From JAPHSX01 sp041554195 (GTDB lineage Bacteria > Pseudomonadota > Gammaproteobacteria > Thiohalomonadales > Thiohalomonadaceae): 64,000 nt of DNA. Under the pieces are notes generated by a model, which saw only the letters and a list, made by a program, of their open reading frames with translations, was not told where the DNA came from and ran no database searches. Shown here one piece after another: positions 1 through 8,959 of the stretch. The first letter of the stretch is position 1, and each line of letters begins with the position of its first letter. The position numbers and the translations under genes are program-made. The DNA lies in contig JBFFMJ010000011.1 of assembly GCA_041554195.1 (NCBI GenBank), positions 42,528-106,527 of the forward strand. The letters run 5' to 3'.

Positions 1-727
1 CGGTGGAGATGGAACCGGCAGGGGCGTTCTGCTCGACAAAGAAGGCGGCCTTCTGGTGCGGGTTCTCGCCGTAGCGCATGGTCTGCACCTGCTGTACCTG
101 CAGGTTGAAGGTGCGTGGGAAGTCGGACTTCTCCTCACCGGAGACCAGCTTGCCGAGGTGGTTGGCGATCATGCCGTCGTAGCGGGCGGTGTGCTCGTAG
201 GTCTTTACCGCGAGGTCGAAACGGGTCTCGTAGCTGGTGGCGTTGTTGTTGGCCTTCATCTCGTCGAGTACGCGGCCGTAGTCGCCCGTATCCACCACGA
301 TGGTGACATCCTTGTGGTTCTTCGCCGCGGCGCGAATCATGGTGGGACCGCCGATGTCGATGTTCTCGATGGCGTCTTCCAGGGTGCAGTCGGGCTTGGC
401 CACGGTCTGCTCGAAGGGGTATAGGTTGACCACCACCATGTCGATACCGCCGATGTTGTGTTCGGCCATTACCGCATCATCACGGCCGCGACGCCCCAGG
501 ATGCCGCCATGGATCTTCGGGTGCAGGGTCTTGACCCGGCCATCCATCATCTCGGGGAAGCCGGTGTAGTCGCCGACCTCGATCACCGCGATGCCGCTAT
601 CGGCCAGCAGTTTGGCGGTGCCGCCGGTGGAGAGGAGTTCCACGCCGAGCTCGCTAAGCTCTTTGGCGAAATCGACGATGCCGGTTTTGTCGGAGACGCT
701 GATCAGGGCGCGTTTGATGGTGTTCAT
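1..727 (-). CDS. purH: PurH, bifunctional AICAR transformylase / IMP cyclohydrolase (3' end cut by window edge)
   Basis: PurH carries out the last two steps of purine synthesis: formylation of AICAR and ring closure to IMP, in the cytoplasm. The frame runs from an ATG at 727 to the window edge, about 242 codons, and begins MNTIKRALISVSDKTG. It shows the IMP cyclohydrolase (MGS-like) domain with STGGT and KTLHPKIHGG, then GGPTMIRAAAKNHKDV, and the start of the transformylase domain at QTMRYGENPHQKA. The family is usually about 520 residues, so the C-terminal half lies outside. It follows fis by 62 bases on the same strand, the common dusB-fis-purH order. Confidence 0.95.
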   Translation of the reverse strand, partial: MNTIKRALISVSDKTGIVDFAKELSELGVELLSTGGTAKLLADSGIAVIEVGDYTGFPEMMDGRVKTLHPKIHGGILGRRGRDDAVMAEHNIGGIDMVVVNLYPFEQTVAKPDCTLEDAIENIDIGGPTMIRAAAKNHKDVTIVVDTGDYGRVLDEMKANNNATSYETRFDLAVKTYEHTARYDGMIANHLGKLVSGEEKSDFPRTFNLQVQQVQTMRYGENPHQKAAFFVEQNAPAGSIST

Positions 728-789
728 CTTCTCTTCCTGTAGGCTGAGGCAGCCACCGGGGCGGGTGCCGGGTCAAAATGGGTTTGGGA

Positions 790-1038
790 TTATTTATCGA
801 GCTTGTACTGCACCAGTTTCTTGCGCAGGGTGCCGCGGTTGATACCGAGAATTTCTGAGGCGCGGGTCTGGTTGCCCTTGGCCTCCTGCATCACCTTCTC
901 CAGCAGTGGCTGCTCCATCTCGCTGAGAAATAGCTGGTAGAGCTCGCCCGCGGAGTGGTCACCGAGATCGTTAAAATATTTATCCAGCGCTTTGCGCACA
1001 CAACCATTTAGCGGGTTGTTACATTGATGATCGCTCAT
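790..1038 (-). CDS. fis: Fis family nucleoid protein
   Basis: Fis is a small dimeric DNA-bending protein that controls growth-rate-dependent transcription. The 82 residues end in the family's helix-turn-helix: GNQTRASEILGINRGTLRKKL. The N-terminal beta-hairpin arm is shorter than in the 98-residue enteric protein, as is usual outside the Enterobacteria. The start ATG overlaps the dusB stop by four bases (ATGA), which supports translational coupling and this start. Confidence 0.93.
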   Translation of the reverse strand: MSDHQCNNPLNGCVRKALDKYFNDLGDHSAGELYQLFLSEMEQPLLEKVMQEAKGNQTRASEILGINRGTLRKKLVQYKLDK

Positions 1039-2024
1039 GCGGCGATCCCCCGGGTATCAATGAGTCGGGCAAAGAACTCTTTGGTCATAATGAGTTGTTC
1101 TTCGGCGCTATCCACGTGGTTGACCGCCTGGCGGAAGGCACCGCCGTGGGCCTGGCCCTTGCTGTACCAGCTGATGTGTTTGCGCGCCATGCGTACGCCG
1201 GTGTATTCGCCGTAGAAGTCGTAGAGGTTATCGAGGTGGCCCATCAGGATGTCGCGGACCTCTTCCAGCCCCGGTTCGGGCAGGATTTCACCGGTCTCCA
1301 GGTAGTGGGCGATCTCGCGAAAAATCCAGGGGCGGCCCTGGGCGGCGCGGCCAATCATCACCGCATCAACACCGGTGGCATCCAGTACCTGCTTTGCCTT
1401 TTCCGGGGTGGTAATGTCGCCGTTGGCGATCACCGGGATGGTGAGCGCGGATTTGATCTCGGCAATGGTTTCGTACTCGGCATCGCCCTTATAACCGTCG
1501 GCACGGGTGCGGCCATGTACCGCGAGGGCCTGGATGCCGGTGTTCTCGGCGATGCCGCCGATGGTCACACCATTGCGGCTGTCGCGGTCCCAGCCGGTGC
1601 GGATCTTCAGGGTGACGGGCACCTCGGGCACGGCGGAGACGACGGCATCGAGGATCTGGCCTACCAGTACCTCGTCGCGCAGCAGCGCGGAGCCGGCCTG
1701 TACATTGCACACCTTCTTTGCCGGGCAGCCCATGTTGATATCGATGATCTGCGCGCCGTTGTCGACGTTGTAGCGTGCCGCCTCGGCCATCAGTTTGGGG
1801 TCGGCCCCCATGATCTGTACCGAACGCGGCTCGATCTCACCCGCGTGGTTGGCGCGACGTTTGGTTTTGTCGCTACCCCACAGCAGGGAGTTGGAGGAGA
1901 CCATTTCGGAGACGGCCATGCCCGCGCCCAACTCTTTGCAGAGCTGGCGGAAGGGGCGGTCGGTAATGCCCGCCATCGGGGCGAGTACCAGATTGTTACT
2001 GAGTGTATAGGGGCCGATTCGCAT
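1035..2024 (-). CDS. dusB: tRNA-dihydrouridine synthase DusB
   Basis: An FMN enzyme that reduces specific uridines of tRNA to dihydrouridine with NADPH. It has 329 residues with the TIM-barrel signatures LAPMAGITDRPFR near the N-terminus, NMGCPAKKVC containing the catalytic cysteine, AVHGRTRADGYKG, and the phosphate-binding ANGDI and GVDAVMIGRAAQGRPW segments. It is the first gene of the dusB-fis-purH minus-strand group, an arrangement typical of gammaproteobacteria, where the dusB promoter drives fis. Confidence 0.96.
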   Translation of the reverse strand: MRIGPYTLSNNLVLAPMAGITDRPFRQLCKELGAGMAVSEMVSSNSLLWGSDKTKRRANHAGEIEPRSVQIMGADPKLMAEAARYNVDNGAQIIDINMGCPAKKVCNVQAGSALLRDEVLVGQILDAVVSAVPEVPVTLKIRTGWDRDSRNGVTIGGIAENTGIQALAVHGRTRADGYKGDAEYETIAEIKSALTIPVIANGDITTPEKAKQVLDATGVDAVMIGRAAQGRPWIFREIAHYLETGEILPEPGLEEVRDILMGHLDNLYDFYGEYTGVRMARKHISWYSKGQAHGGAFRQAVNHVDSAEEQLIMTKEFFARLIDTRGIAA

Positions 2025-2111
2025 TACGGTGCCGATCGATCTTGTGTCAAAAGGGGCGCTAATGATACCGACTTAGGCGGTTGGCATAAAGTGTTATTGG
2101 TTAAATTTTAA

Positions 2112-4175
2112 TCAATAAAAGCGGAATTCGAAGCCGACAGCGTTATTACCGGGATCGACAACCTCCAACATTAGCGGGATCTCGCTGTTGGCGGGGAAAC
2201 TGTCGTTAGTGAGTTTGGGGATGTATTGCTGCGGGGTGAAGTGGCGGCGTGCCACCACCTGCTGCTCGATATTGGTCATCAGCACCTCGATCAGCGGGTA
2301 GGGCTGGGCGAACTCGGCACGATTGGCCAGAGTGGCGGTGATCAGCAGGCTCTGCTCGTAGTTGGGGTGAAACTGCATTAGGTGCTCGGAGAGCTCAATG
2401 CGGCCCAGATCGCGGCGTGGCGGCAGCACGCAGCCGGTCACCTCACACATGGTGGTGAGCAGTGGTCGCAGCTGCGGGTTTTCCACCAGCTGCAGGCGGA
2501 AGTAGTAGAGGTATTGCAGTACCAGTGCGGCACACATCAGCACGATACCCAGCCCCCACAGCACCGTTCCCTTGCCGGAGCCCTGGCGGGCCTGCGTCAG
2601 TTCGGTGGGGATGGCATAGCCGCTCGGGGCGGCGGGCTGACTAAGCACCAGCTCATCCTCAGCAAGGGACTCCGCCACTGCTGGCGCGGCGCTAGCTGGC
2701 TCTATCATCACCTCAGGGGCGTGGTGAAGGGCCACCTGTATTGAGGCCTCCTCGGCAGCCTGCTCCTCGGTGGGTGAGAGCATGTGTTCCAGCGGCTCCC
2801 CGGAGAAGGGGGCGAGCGGATCGGCGGCAGATTTTGGTGTGGCAAGCTCGACAGGTTCAGGCTCATCGGGGAGCAGTACCTCGTCCAGCGCACTCTCTTC
2901 GTCGGGTTCTGTCAGCAGTTGTTCGATGGCCTCAGCGGCAGGTTCCTGTTCCAGTATCTCCAGTAGCTCGCCCTGCTCAGGGAGGGCTGTTGCTGTCGTG
3001 CTCTCGGCCTGGGTTAGCTCCGCGGCTTCATCGCTGACGACCTCCGGCTTCTCCTCTTTGAAAAAGACGTCGAGTTCGTCATCACTGACGATAGACTCTG
3101 CCACGCGCTCGTCGGCACTCAGCGGTTCCTCCTCTTCGAAGAAGGCATCAAGCTCGTCATGGCTGAGGATGGACTCTGCCGCGCGCTCGTCGGCACTCTC
3201 CGGCTTCTCCTCTTCGAAGAAGGCGTCGAGTCCGTCGTTACTGACGCTGGACTCTGCTGCGCCCTCTGCCGTACTCTCCGCTGTGTTCGCTTCAAAGAAG
3301 GCGTCGAGCTTATCTTCGCTGATGTCGAGACTGTCGACCTCAAGTTGTGGTGAGGACTCTTCTTCGACCAGCTCAACAGTGAGCTCTTCGTCGAAGGTCT
3401 CGGCGGGTTCTACCTTGAGTTCAGCGTTATCGACCTCGACCAGCGGCAGGGTTTCTTCCTCTAGCGGCTCTACACTGAAAATGTCATCAAAGGTCTCGAC
3501 AGGTGCTTCGCCGGTCTCCTCGACCCCGATCAGCGCTGGGGTCTCACCTTTAACGGGCTCAGTGCCAAACAGCTCCTCGATAGAATCAAGGGCGGCACTG
3601 ATGACATCCTCCCCCTGCGCGGGGTGGGCACCCACAGACGGTAGGTGAAAGGGGGCCTCAGGCGCAGTTTCGTCAATGGCCTTGGGGCTCTCTCCCAGTG
3701 CGTCGAGCCAGGCATCGACCCCCGGCGTTTGCGGCTGCGGGGCTTCAGTCTCCAGCGCAAATGTGGTCGTGTCGCTGTTTGTTGTGGACTCCTCCAGCTC
3801 GTCGATAAAGCTGCTCAGGGTATCCTCGTTTGTTGCTGCGGGCTCCACTGCCGGCTCATCGAACAGGGAGGTGAGGCGTTCCTTCTCATCGTAGGGGGAG
3901 GGATGCGTGGTTAGCGGTTTACTCGCCGGCTCTATAGGTGCGTCGCCGCCAACGGGTTCTTCCGCTAATGATTCCGGGGTAGCTTGTTGTTCGGGGGGAC
4001 GTGCTGGTGCAGGCGTTTGCGGTGGCTCTTCGGCGGCTGGCGCAGGCTCAAAGAGGTTATCCAGGGCGTCGAAGGTGGTGTTACAGCGACTGCATTGCAC
4101 TTTGCCCGCAGCGGCCTTCAGCTGATTGATGTGAAGGCGAAAGGCGGTTTTGCACTCGGGGCACTGGGTCAGCAT
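2112..4175 (-). CDS. Zinc-ribbon, single-pass membrane protein with acidic repeats (DUF3426-type)
   Basis: 687 residues. The N-terminus is a MJ0042-type zinc ribbon (Cys5, Cys8, Cys28, Cys31). A long, strongly acidic, low-complexity region follows to about residue 520. It contains three to four imperfect copies of a unit of about 29 residues built around DELDAFFEEE and ESADERAAES (about residues 285-375, DNA about 3050-3320). A transmembrane helix lies at about 537-559. The C-terminal ~125 residues match the DUF3426 domain and have a Cys pair (TMCEVTGCVLP) that probably faces the periplasm. Its function is unknown. In many gammaproteobacteria a shorter homologue lies between prmA and dusB; here a porin gene has been placed between them. 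Confidence 0.85.
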   Translation of the reverse strand: MLTQCPECKTAFRLHINQLKAAAGKVQCSRCNTTFDALDNLFEPAPAAEEPPQTPAPARPPEQQATPESLAEEPVGGDAPIEPASKPLTTHPSPYDEKERLTSLFDEPAVEPAATNEDTLSSFIDELEESTTNSDTTTFALETEAPQPQTPGVDAWLDALGESPKAIDETAPEAPFHLPSVGAHPAQGEDVISAALDSIEELFGTEPVKGETPALIGVEETGEAPVETFDDIFSVEPLEEETLPLVEVDNAELKVEPAETFDEELTVELVEEESSPQLEVDSLDISEDKLDAFFEANTAESTAEGAAESSVSNDGLDAFFEEEKPESADERAAESILSHDELDAFFEEEEPLSADERVAESIVSDDELDVFFKEEKPEVVSDEAAELTQAESTTATALPEQGELLEILEQEPAAEAIEQLLTEPDEESALDEVLLPDEPEPVELATPKSAADPLAPFSGEPLEHMLSPTEEQAAEEASIQVALHHAPEVMIEPASAAPAVAESLAEDELVLSQPAAPSGYAIPTELTQARQGSGKGTVLWGLGIVLMCAALVLQYLYYFRLQLVENPQLRPLLTTMCEVTGCVLPPRRDLGRIELSEHLMQFHPNYEQSLLITATLANRAEFAQPYPLIEVLMTNIEQQVVARRHFTPQQYIPKLTNDSFPANSEIPLMLEVVDPGNNAVGFEFRFY

Positions 4176-4498
4176 CTGATGGATTCGGCCGCTATCGGTT
4201 CTGGGGTCAATTAAAGTCAGTTTTCATTGTACGTTGGAACCACAAGTTAGCCTAATTTTCCCGCCTATCCAAGTATCGAAAGCGGCTGATTTTCGTTATG
4301 ACATAGTGACTTACCTTATCGTGGCACAGAATTTGGCCACACTGAAGGAGGGGGGCTTGAATAGTGTCTGTCAAATATCAATTAGGGGGGGCTGTTCAGT
4401 CATATCTTGTCACCATTGTTCGTTTTAGCTTAAGATTTAGGGCCTGCTACTCAATTAATGAGTCAATCCAATAATTACTTACCTCTTTGGAGCTAAAA
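4176..4498. other. Intergenic region between divergent genes
   Basis: 323 bases without a convincing gene. It must hold the promoters of the zinc-ribbon gene (leftward) and the porin (rightward). It is noticeably AT-rich. Just upstream of the porin is a short palindrome with arms ACTCA/TGAGT (4449-4463) between the proposed promoter and the start codon; it could be an operator, but nothing proves it. Confidence 0.4.
4407..4436 (+). promoter_or_regulatory. Candidate sigma70 promoter of the porin gene
   Basis: TTGTCA at 4407-4412 and TAAGAT at 4431-4436 with an 18-base spacer, 63 bases before the start codon. Fit to consensus is moderate. Confidence 0.35.
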
Positions 4499-5536
4499 AT
4501 GAAAAAGCAAAATGGACTTATCGCTGCGGCTGTCGCGGCAGCCCTCTGTTCCCCTGTTTACGCCGCTGATGTCACTGTCTCCGGTGCGGTAGAGGTTGAG
4601 GCTGCGATGGCCGAAGATTATGCTGGGGTTAAGACTAGCGACATTATCGTGGCCACCGCCGCTGTTGGTGTGAATGCCCAGCTTAATAATCGCGCTTCGG
4701 CCACGGTTAATTTGCTCTATGAAGGGGACGATGCGGCATTTGAAGGTACCACCTTCGGCTTGGATGAGGCTTATATCACCGTGCAGATGGACAAGATGAG
4801 TGCACTCACTGCCGGCCGTATGTATGTGCCCTTCGGTACTTTCGATAGCAATATGGTCTCCGACCCGCAGACCCTGGAGCTGGGTGAGACCTCGGAGACC
4901 GCCCTTATGCTGGGCTCGACGGGTAGAAACTTCAGCGGTTCAGTTTACACTTTTAATGGTGATGTTGAGGAAGATGCCGAAATTGCCAAGGGTGATAATG
5001 CGGCACTCTCGTATGGTGCCAATCTAGCCTTTTCCAACGACAACCTGTCCATGGGTGCAAGCTACATCTCCAACATCGCCGAGAGCGGTGCCCTTGAGGC
5101 CGCCGGCACTAACGTTAAGTCTGCCGTTGCCGGTTACGCTGTCAGCTTCGGCTTCACTTCGGGCAACGTCAGCGTGATTGCCGAGCATGTTGCTGCTTTA
5201 GATAGCTTTAAAAATGGCGACCTCGGAACTTTTGATCACGACGGCGATCCCCTTACAGCGGAAGTTAATAACATTTCCAACGAAGAGCAACCGCGTGCCA
5301 CCAATGTTGAAGTGGCCATAGCACTGGCCAGCGGTAGCACCATTGCCGCCGCCTATCAGGTGACCTCTGAAACTGCCTTCCTGGGCATGCCGAAGTATGT
5401 CACCTCGGTTGCCGTTTCCTTTGAATTGATGAAGGACGTTAATATGGGCATCGAGTATGCCAGCATGGAAGACTTTAAGGTCAACGGCAGCGAGACTGCC
5501 ACTGCCTTTACCGCACAGCTGGCGGTTGAGTTCTAA
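4499..5536 (+). CDS. Outer-membrane beta-barrel porin (LbtU-like)
   Basis: 345 residues starting MKKQNGLIAAAVAAALC. A signal peptide is cleaved probably after SPVYA. The mature part is rich in alternating strands and ends in Phe (LAVEF), as outer-membrane barrels do. The segments DEAYITVQ, LTAGRMYVPFGTFDSNM and PQTLELGETSE are characteristic of the porins annotated as LbtU-type (siderophore) porins. I recognise the fold family but not the substrate. The ATG at 4499 is preferred over the in-frame TTG at 4487 because GGAG (4489-4492) gives it a proper ribosome site. It is monocistronic: a strong terminator follows at once. Confidence 0.85.
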   Translation: MKKQNGLIAAAVAAALCSPVYAADVTVSGAVEVEAAMAEDYAGVKTSDIIVATAAVGVNAQLNNRASATVNLLYEGDDAAFEGTTFGLDEAYITVQMDKMSALTAGRMYVPFGTFDSNMVSDPQTLELGETSETALMLGSTGRNFSGSVYTFNGDVEEDAEIAKGDNAALSYGANLAFSNDNLSMGASYISNIAESGALEAAGTNVKSAVAGYAVSFGFTSGNVSVIAEHVAALDSFKNGDLGTFDHDGDPLTAEVNNISNEEQPRATNVEVAIALASGSTIAAAYQVTSETAFLGMPKYVTSVAVSFELMKDVNMGIEYASMEDFKVNGSETATAFTAQLAVEF

Positions 5537-5553
5537 GTAACTCGCCCCAGCAT

Positions 5554-5595
5554 AAAAAAAGGCCGCGTTGGTAAATAACCAACGTGGCCTTTTTT
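5554..5595. terminator. Bidirectional intrinsic terminator between porin and prmA
   Basis: A hairpin AAGGCCGCGTTGG / CCAACGTGGCCTT with a short A/T loop, flanked by an A run on the left and a T run on the right. It serves both the rightward porin transcript and the leftward... end of the prmA transcript, which converge here. Confidence 0.9.
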
Positions 5596-5612
5596 ATTGT
5601 CTGCAGAAAAGC

Positions 5613-6488
5613 TTATCGGCGCACACCCTCCAGGCGAATCCAGCCATCCAGCTCAATGGCCGGGGCCATCTTAAACCACTCCCCATAAACCTCACGCAAT
5701 CCCTCGGCCTGTTCCGGTAAAATACCCGACAGCACCAAATCTCCGCCACGCTTTACCCGCTCGGCAAACAGCGGCGCCAACTCCGCCAGAGGTCCGGCGA
5801 GAATGTTAGCGAGCAACAGATCGGCAGGCTCCTTGGGTTCATGCCCCGGAAGATAGGCGTGAATCTTTTCGCTGACATGGTTGCGTCGCGCATTTTCATC
5901 GCTTGCGGTGATCGCCTGCGGATCGGTATCGACACCAATAACCGAGGCCGCTCCGAGTAATGCCGCACCGATGGCAAGGATGCCCGAGCCGCAGCCGTAA
6001 TCGATAACGGCTTTATTGCTAATTTCGTGGCCATCCAACCACTCCAGACAGAGCCGTGTGGTTGGGTGGGTGCCGGTACCAAAGGCGAGCCCAGGGTCAA
6101 GCAGAATATTCACCCCGCCGGTATCGGGGGCCTCAGTCCAGCTCGGCACGATCCACAACCGCTCACCAAACTGCATCGGTTTGAAGTCATCCATCCAGGC
6201 ACGCTCCCAGTCCTGATCTTCAAGCTCTTCCAGACGAACCTCCGGCAACTCACCACCGAACGCATCGCGCAACTGTTCCTGTACTGCATTCATATCAAAA
6301 CTGTCGTCGAATAGCCCCACCACATTCGTCATCTGCCACAGCGGCGTGGCCCCGGGTGGTGGCTCGTAAAGCGGCTGATCGGCGGCGTCCTGCATGGTGA
6401 CCGAGGCGGCACCGAGCGCCTCAAGCTGCTCGCTAATGCTTTCGGCATGTTCCTTGGTGGTGTAGAGGGTGAGTTGTTGCCAGGGCAT
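5613..6488 (-). CDS. prmA: Ribosomal protein L11 methyltransferase PrmA
   Basis: Methylates amino groups of ribosomal protein L11 using S-adenosylmethionine. It has 291 residues, the normal length. The N-terminal substrate-recognition domain (WQQLTLYTTKEHAE...) is followed by the SAM-binding Rossmann domain with DPGLAFGTGTHPTT, VIDYGCGSGILAIGA and the catalytic-loop segment LLLANILAGPL. It ends at the shared terminator and is separated from accC by that gene's own terminator, so it is probably transcribed alone. Confidence 0.96.
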   Translation of the reverse strand: MPWQQLTLYTTKEHAESISEQLEALGAASVTMQDAADQPLYEPPPGATPLWQMTNVVGLFDDSFDMNAVQEQLRDAFGGELPEVRLEELEDQDWERAWMDDFKPMQFGERLWIVPSWTEAPDTGGVNILLDPGLAFGTGTHPTTRLCLEWLDGHEISNKAVIDYGCGSGILAIGAALLGAASVIGVDTDPQAITASDENARRNHVSEKIHAYLPGHEPKEPADLLLANILAGPLAELAPLFAERVKRGGDLVLSGILPEQAEGLREVYGEWFKMAPAIELDGWIRLEGVRR

Positions 6489-6539
6489 GGGGTGGTCTCG
6501 TGTAGTTTTGATTTGAGGAGTTTATCACTTGCAGTGTAG

Positions 6540-6559
6540 GCTGGGCAGCCATGCCCAGC
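6540..6559. repeat. REP-like palindrome
   Basis: Perfect 8-base arms GCTGGGCA / TGCCCAGC around GCCA, preceded by GTAG. The GTAGG-TGGGCA flavour resembles the longer palindromic element at 55720-55804, so both may belong to one dispersed repeat family. Confidence 0.45.
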
Positions 6560-6603
6560 AGGACGGTGTGACACTGCGAGCCTTAGCGAAGCAATGCCAG
6601 CAC

Positions 6604-6630
6604 AAAAAAAGGGCGACTAAAAAGCCGCCC
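6604..6630 (-). terminator. Intrinsic terminator of the aroQ-accBC operon
   Basis: On the minus strand, GGGCG...CGCCC with a loop of about ten bases is followed by seven T residues, 27 bases after the accC stop. Confidence 0.85.
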
Positions 6631-6656
6631 CTCTTATCAAACAACCAACACTAAAC

Positions 6657-7997
6657 TCACAATCCCAACTTCTTCTCCAGATAGTGTATGTTCGTCCCCC
6701 CTATCTCAAAGTTTGCATCGGAGATTATCTTCCGATGTAGCGGGATATTGGTTTTGATCCCTTCGATGATGGTCTCATCCAATGCGGTGCGCATGCGGGC
6801 AAGCGCGGTCTCACGGCTGGGGCCGAAGGAGATCAGTTTGCCGATCATGGAGTCGTAGTGTGGCGGTACGGTGTAGCCGTTGTAGATGTGAGAATCGACA
6901 CGGATACCAAGGCCACCGGGCATATGTGCGCGCTCGATCTTGCCGGGTGAGGGCATGAAAGAGTCAGGGTCTTCGGCGTTGAGTCGACACTCTACGGCGT
7001 GGCCGCGAATGACGATTTGGTCCTGGGTATAGCTGAGCTTTTCGCCGGAGGCGATGAGAAGTTGTTCACGCACGATATCGACACCGGTGATCATCTCGGT
7101 GACTGGGTGCTCTACCTGTACGCGGGTGTTCATCTCGATGAAGTAGAATTCGCCGTTTTCGTAGAGGAATTCGAAGGTGCCGGCACCACGGTAGCCGATG
7201 TCGATACAGGCCTGGGCACAGCGTCCGCCAATTTCGTTCCGCAGCTCTTCACTGATACCGGGGGCGGGTGCCTCTTCCACTACCTTCTGGTGACGGCGCT
7301 GCATCGAGCAGTCGCGCTCGCCGAGGTGGATGGCGTTGCCGTGGGTGTCGGCCAGTACCTGAATCTCGACGTGACGCGGAGTCTCGAGGAATTTCTCCAT
7401 ATAGACCATGTCGTTGCCGAAGAAGGAGCCGGCCTCGGACTTGGTCAGGGAGATGGAGTTGAGCAGTGCCCCCTCGGCGTGAACGACGCGCATGCCACGG
7501 CCACCACCGCCACCGGCGGCCTTGATGATGATCGGGTAGCCGATCTCGCGAGCCAGTCGCATGTTGGTATCGGGGTCATCACCCAACGGGCCGTCGGAGC
7601 CGGGCACGGTGGGTACACCGGCCTTTTTCATCGCCTCGATGGCGGCGACCTTGTCGCCCATCTCACGGATGGTTTCGCCCCTGGGGCCGATGAAGACGAA
7701 GCCACTCTCTTCTACACGCTCGGCAAAGTCGGCGTTTTCGGAGAGGAAGCCGTAGCCGGGGTGGATGGCCTCGGCATCGGTGACCTCGGCGGCGCTGATA
7801 ATCGCCGGGATGTTGAGGTAGCTGGAGGTGGAGGGTGGGGGACCGATACAAACCGTCTCGTCGGCAAGGCGCACGTGCTTCAGGTCTTTGTCGGCGGTGG
7901 AGTGCACCGCAACGGTCTTTACACCCAGTTCGCGGCAGGCGCGCTGGATACGCAGGGCGATCTCGCCCCGGTTGGCAATTACTATTTTATCGAACAT
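6657..7997 (-). CDS. accC: Biotin carboxylase subunit of acetyl-CoA carboxylase
   Basis: Carboxylates the biotin on AccB with ATP and bicarbonate, the first half-reaction of fatty acid synthesis. It has 446 residues, normal length. It begins MFDKIVIANRGEIALRIQRA and has an ATP-grasp domain with the glycine loop KAAGGGGGRGMRVV, the lid GERDCSMQRRHQKVVEEAPAP split over about residues 225-245, and the catalytic EMNTRVQVEHPVTE. It lies 33 bases after accB on the same strand and is the last gene of an aroQ-accB-accC unit ending at the terminator at 6604-6630. Confidence 0.97.
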   Translation of the reverse strand: MFDKIVIANRGEIALRIQRACRELGVKTVAVHSTADKDLKHVRLADETVCIGPPPSTSSYLNIPAIISAAEVTDAEAIHPGYGFLSENADFAERVEESGFVFIGPRGETIREMGDKVAAIEAMKKAGVPTVPGSDGPLGDDPDTNMRLAREIGYPIIIKAAGGGGGRGMRVVHAEGALLNSISLTKSEAGSFFGNDMVYMEKFLETPRHVEIQVLADTHGNAIHLGERDCSMQRRHQKVVEEAPAPGISEELRNEIGGRCAQACIDIGYRGAGTFEFLYENGEFYFIEMNTRVQVEHPVTEMITGVDIVREQLLIASGEKLSYTQDQIVIRGHAVECRLNAEDPDSFMPSPGKIERAHMPGGLGIRVDSHIYNGYTVPPHYDSMIGKLISFGPSRETALARMRTALDETIIEGIKTNIPLHRKIISDANFEIGGTNIHYLEKKLGL

Positions 7998-8030
7998 GGC
8001 TCGCTCGCAGGGTACGTGGCAGATGAATGA

Positions 8031-8486
8031 TTATTCGATGATGAACAGTGCTTGACCGAATTCGATGGGGTCGCCGTTTTGGGCCAGGATGGCTTTAATC
8101 ACGCCCGCCTTGTCGGCTTCGATCTGGTTCATAATCTTCATCGCCTCGATGATGCAGAGGGTGTCACCGACACTGACGCTCTGACCAACCTCAACGAACG
8201 CCTTGGCGCTGGGTGAGGGGGCGTTATAGAAACTACCGACGATGGGCGAGGTGACCTGATGACCACTGGGGGTGGCGGAGGCGCTATCGTCTGCGGCAGC
8301 GGCAACTGGTGCGGCGGCAGGGGCAGGTGCAGCGGCAAGCGGGGCTGGGGCCGCTGCGTACATGGTGGGTTGATTCTGGCTGTTGCGGCTGATACGTACC
8401 GACTCTTCGCCTTCGTGGATCTCAATCTCGGCGATGCCGGACTCTTCCAGCAGTTCGATCAGTTTTTTTACTTTGCGAATATCCAT
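8031..8486 (-). CDS. accB: Biotin carboxyl carrier protein
   Basis: Carries biotin between AccC and the carboxyltransferase. 151 residues: a short N-terminal domain (MDIRKVKKLIELLEESGIAE), an Ala/Pro linker at about 43-66, and a C-terminal biotinyl domain with the attachment motif EAMKIMN (biotinylated Lys117). It has normal length and the usual position before accC. Confidence 0.96.
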   Translation of the reverse strand: MDIRKVKKLIELLEESGIAEIEIHEGEESVRISRNSQNQPTMYAAAPAPLAAAPAPAAAPVAAAADDSASATPSGHQVTSPIVGSFYNAPSPSAKAFVEVGQSVSVGDTLCIIEAMKIMNQIEADKAGVIKAILAQNGDPIEFGQALFIIE

Positions 8487-8518
8487 AGTGATATACCCGT
8501 TTGAGTTATTAATTTACG

Positions 8519-8959
8519 TTATTCGGAGAGGCGGTGAATCACCGCCGCCAGTGCCAGCTCGTAACCCTGGGCCCCGAGGCCGCTGATCACGCCGCTGGCG
8601 ATGTCTGAAAAGAAGGAGTGTTGTCGAAACTCTTCACGTGCGTGAACGTTTGACAGGTGGATCTCGATAAAGGGAATCGCGACCCCCGCTAGGGCATCGC
8701 GAATGGCGACGCTGGTGTGGGTGAAGGCAGCAGGGTTGATGATGATCCAGGTGACGGCCTGCTCACGTGCCAGGTGAATGCGCTCCACCAGTTCGTGCTC
8801 GGCGTTGCTCTGGAAGGTATCGAGTTTATGGCCCGCCGCCTCGGCCTGCTCCAGCAGGCGGGCATTGATGCTCTTTAAGTCATCATTACCGTAGTGGCTG
8901 GGCTCGCGCACGCCAAGCAGATTGAGATTAGGACCGTTGAGTACCAGTATGTTGGCCAT
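8519..8959 (-). CDS. aroQ: 3-dehydroquinate dehydratase, type II
   Basis: Dehydrates 3-dehydroquinate in the shikimate pathway to aromatic amino acids. 146 residues with NGPNLNLLGVREP and its catalytic loop, INPAAFTHTSVAIRDAL and EIHLSNVHAREEFR: the full set of type II signatures. The lid tyrosine of the NLLG-REP-x-YG region is kept (PSHYGNDDL). It precedes accB by 32 bases, the common aroQ-accB-accC arrangement. Confidence 0.96.
   Translation of the reverse strand: MANILVLNGPNLNLLGVREPSHYGNDDLKSINARLLEQAEAAGHKLDTFQSNAEHELVERIHLAREQAVTWIIINPAAFTHTSVAIRDALAGVAIPFIEIHLSNVHAREEFRQHSFFSDIASGVISGLGAQGYELALAAVIHRLSE

Noticed and set aside
790..1038. Fis as a truncated pseudogene
   Set aside because: Shorter than the enteric form but full-length for non-enteric gammaproteobacteria; helix-turn-helix intact and start coupled to dusB.
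1095..2111. 338-codon plus-strand frame over dusB
   Set aside because: Antisense shadow of a well-supported dusB gene.
2770..3648. Serine-rich 292-codon plus-strand frame
   Set aside because: It is the antisense of the acidic repeat region (Glu/Asp codons read backwards as Ser), not a gene.
6999..8030. 343-codon plus-strand frame over accC
   Set aside because: Antisense shadow of accC; its composition follows from third-base GC bias.
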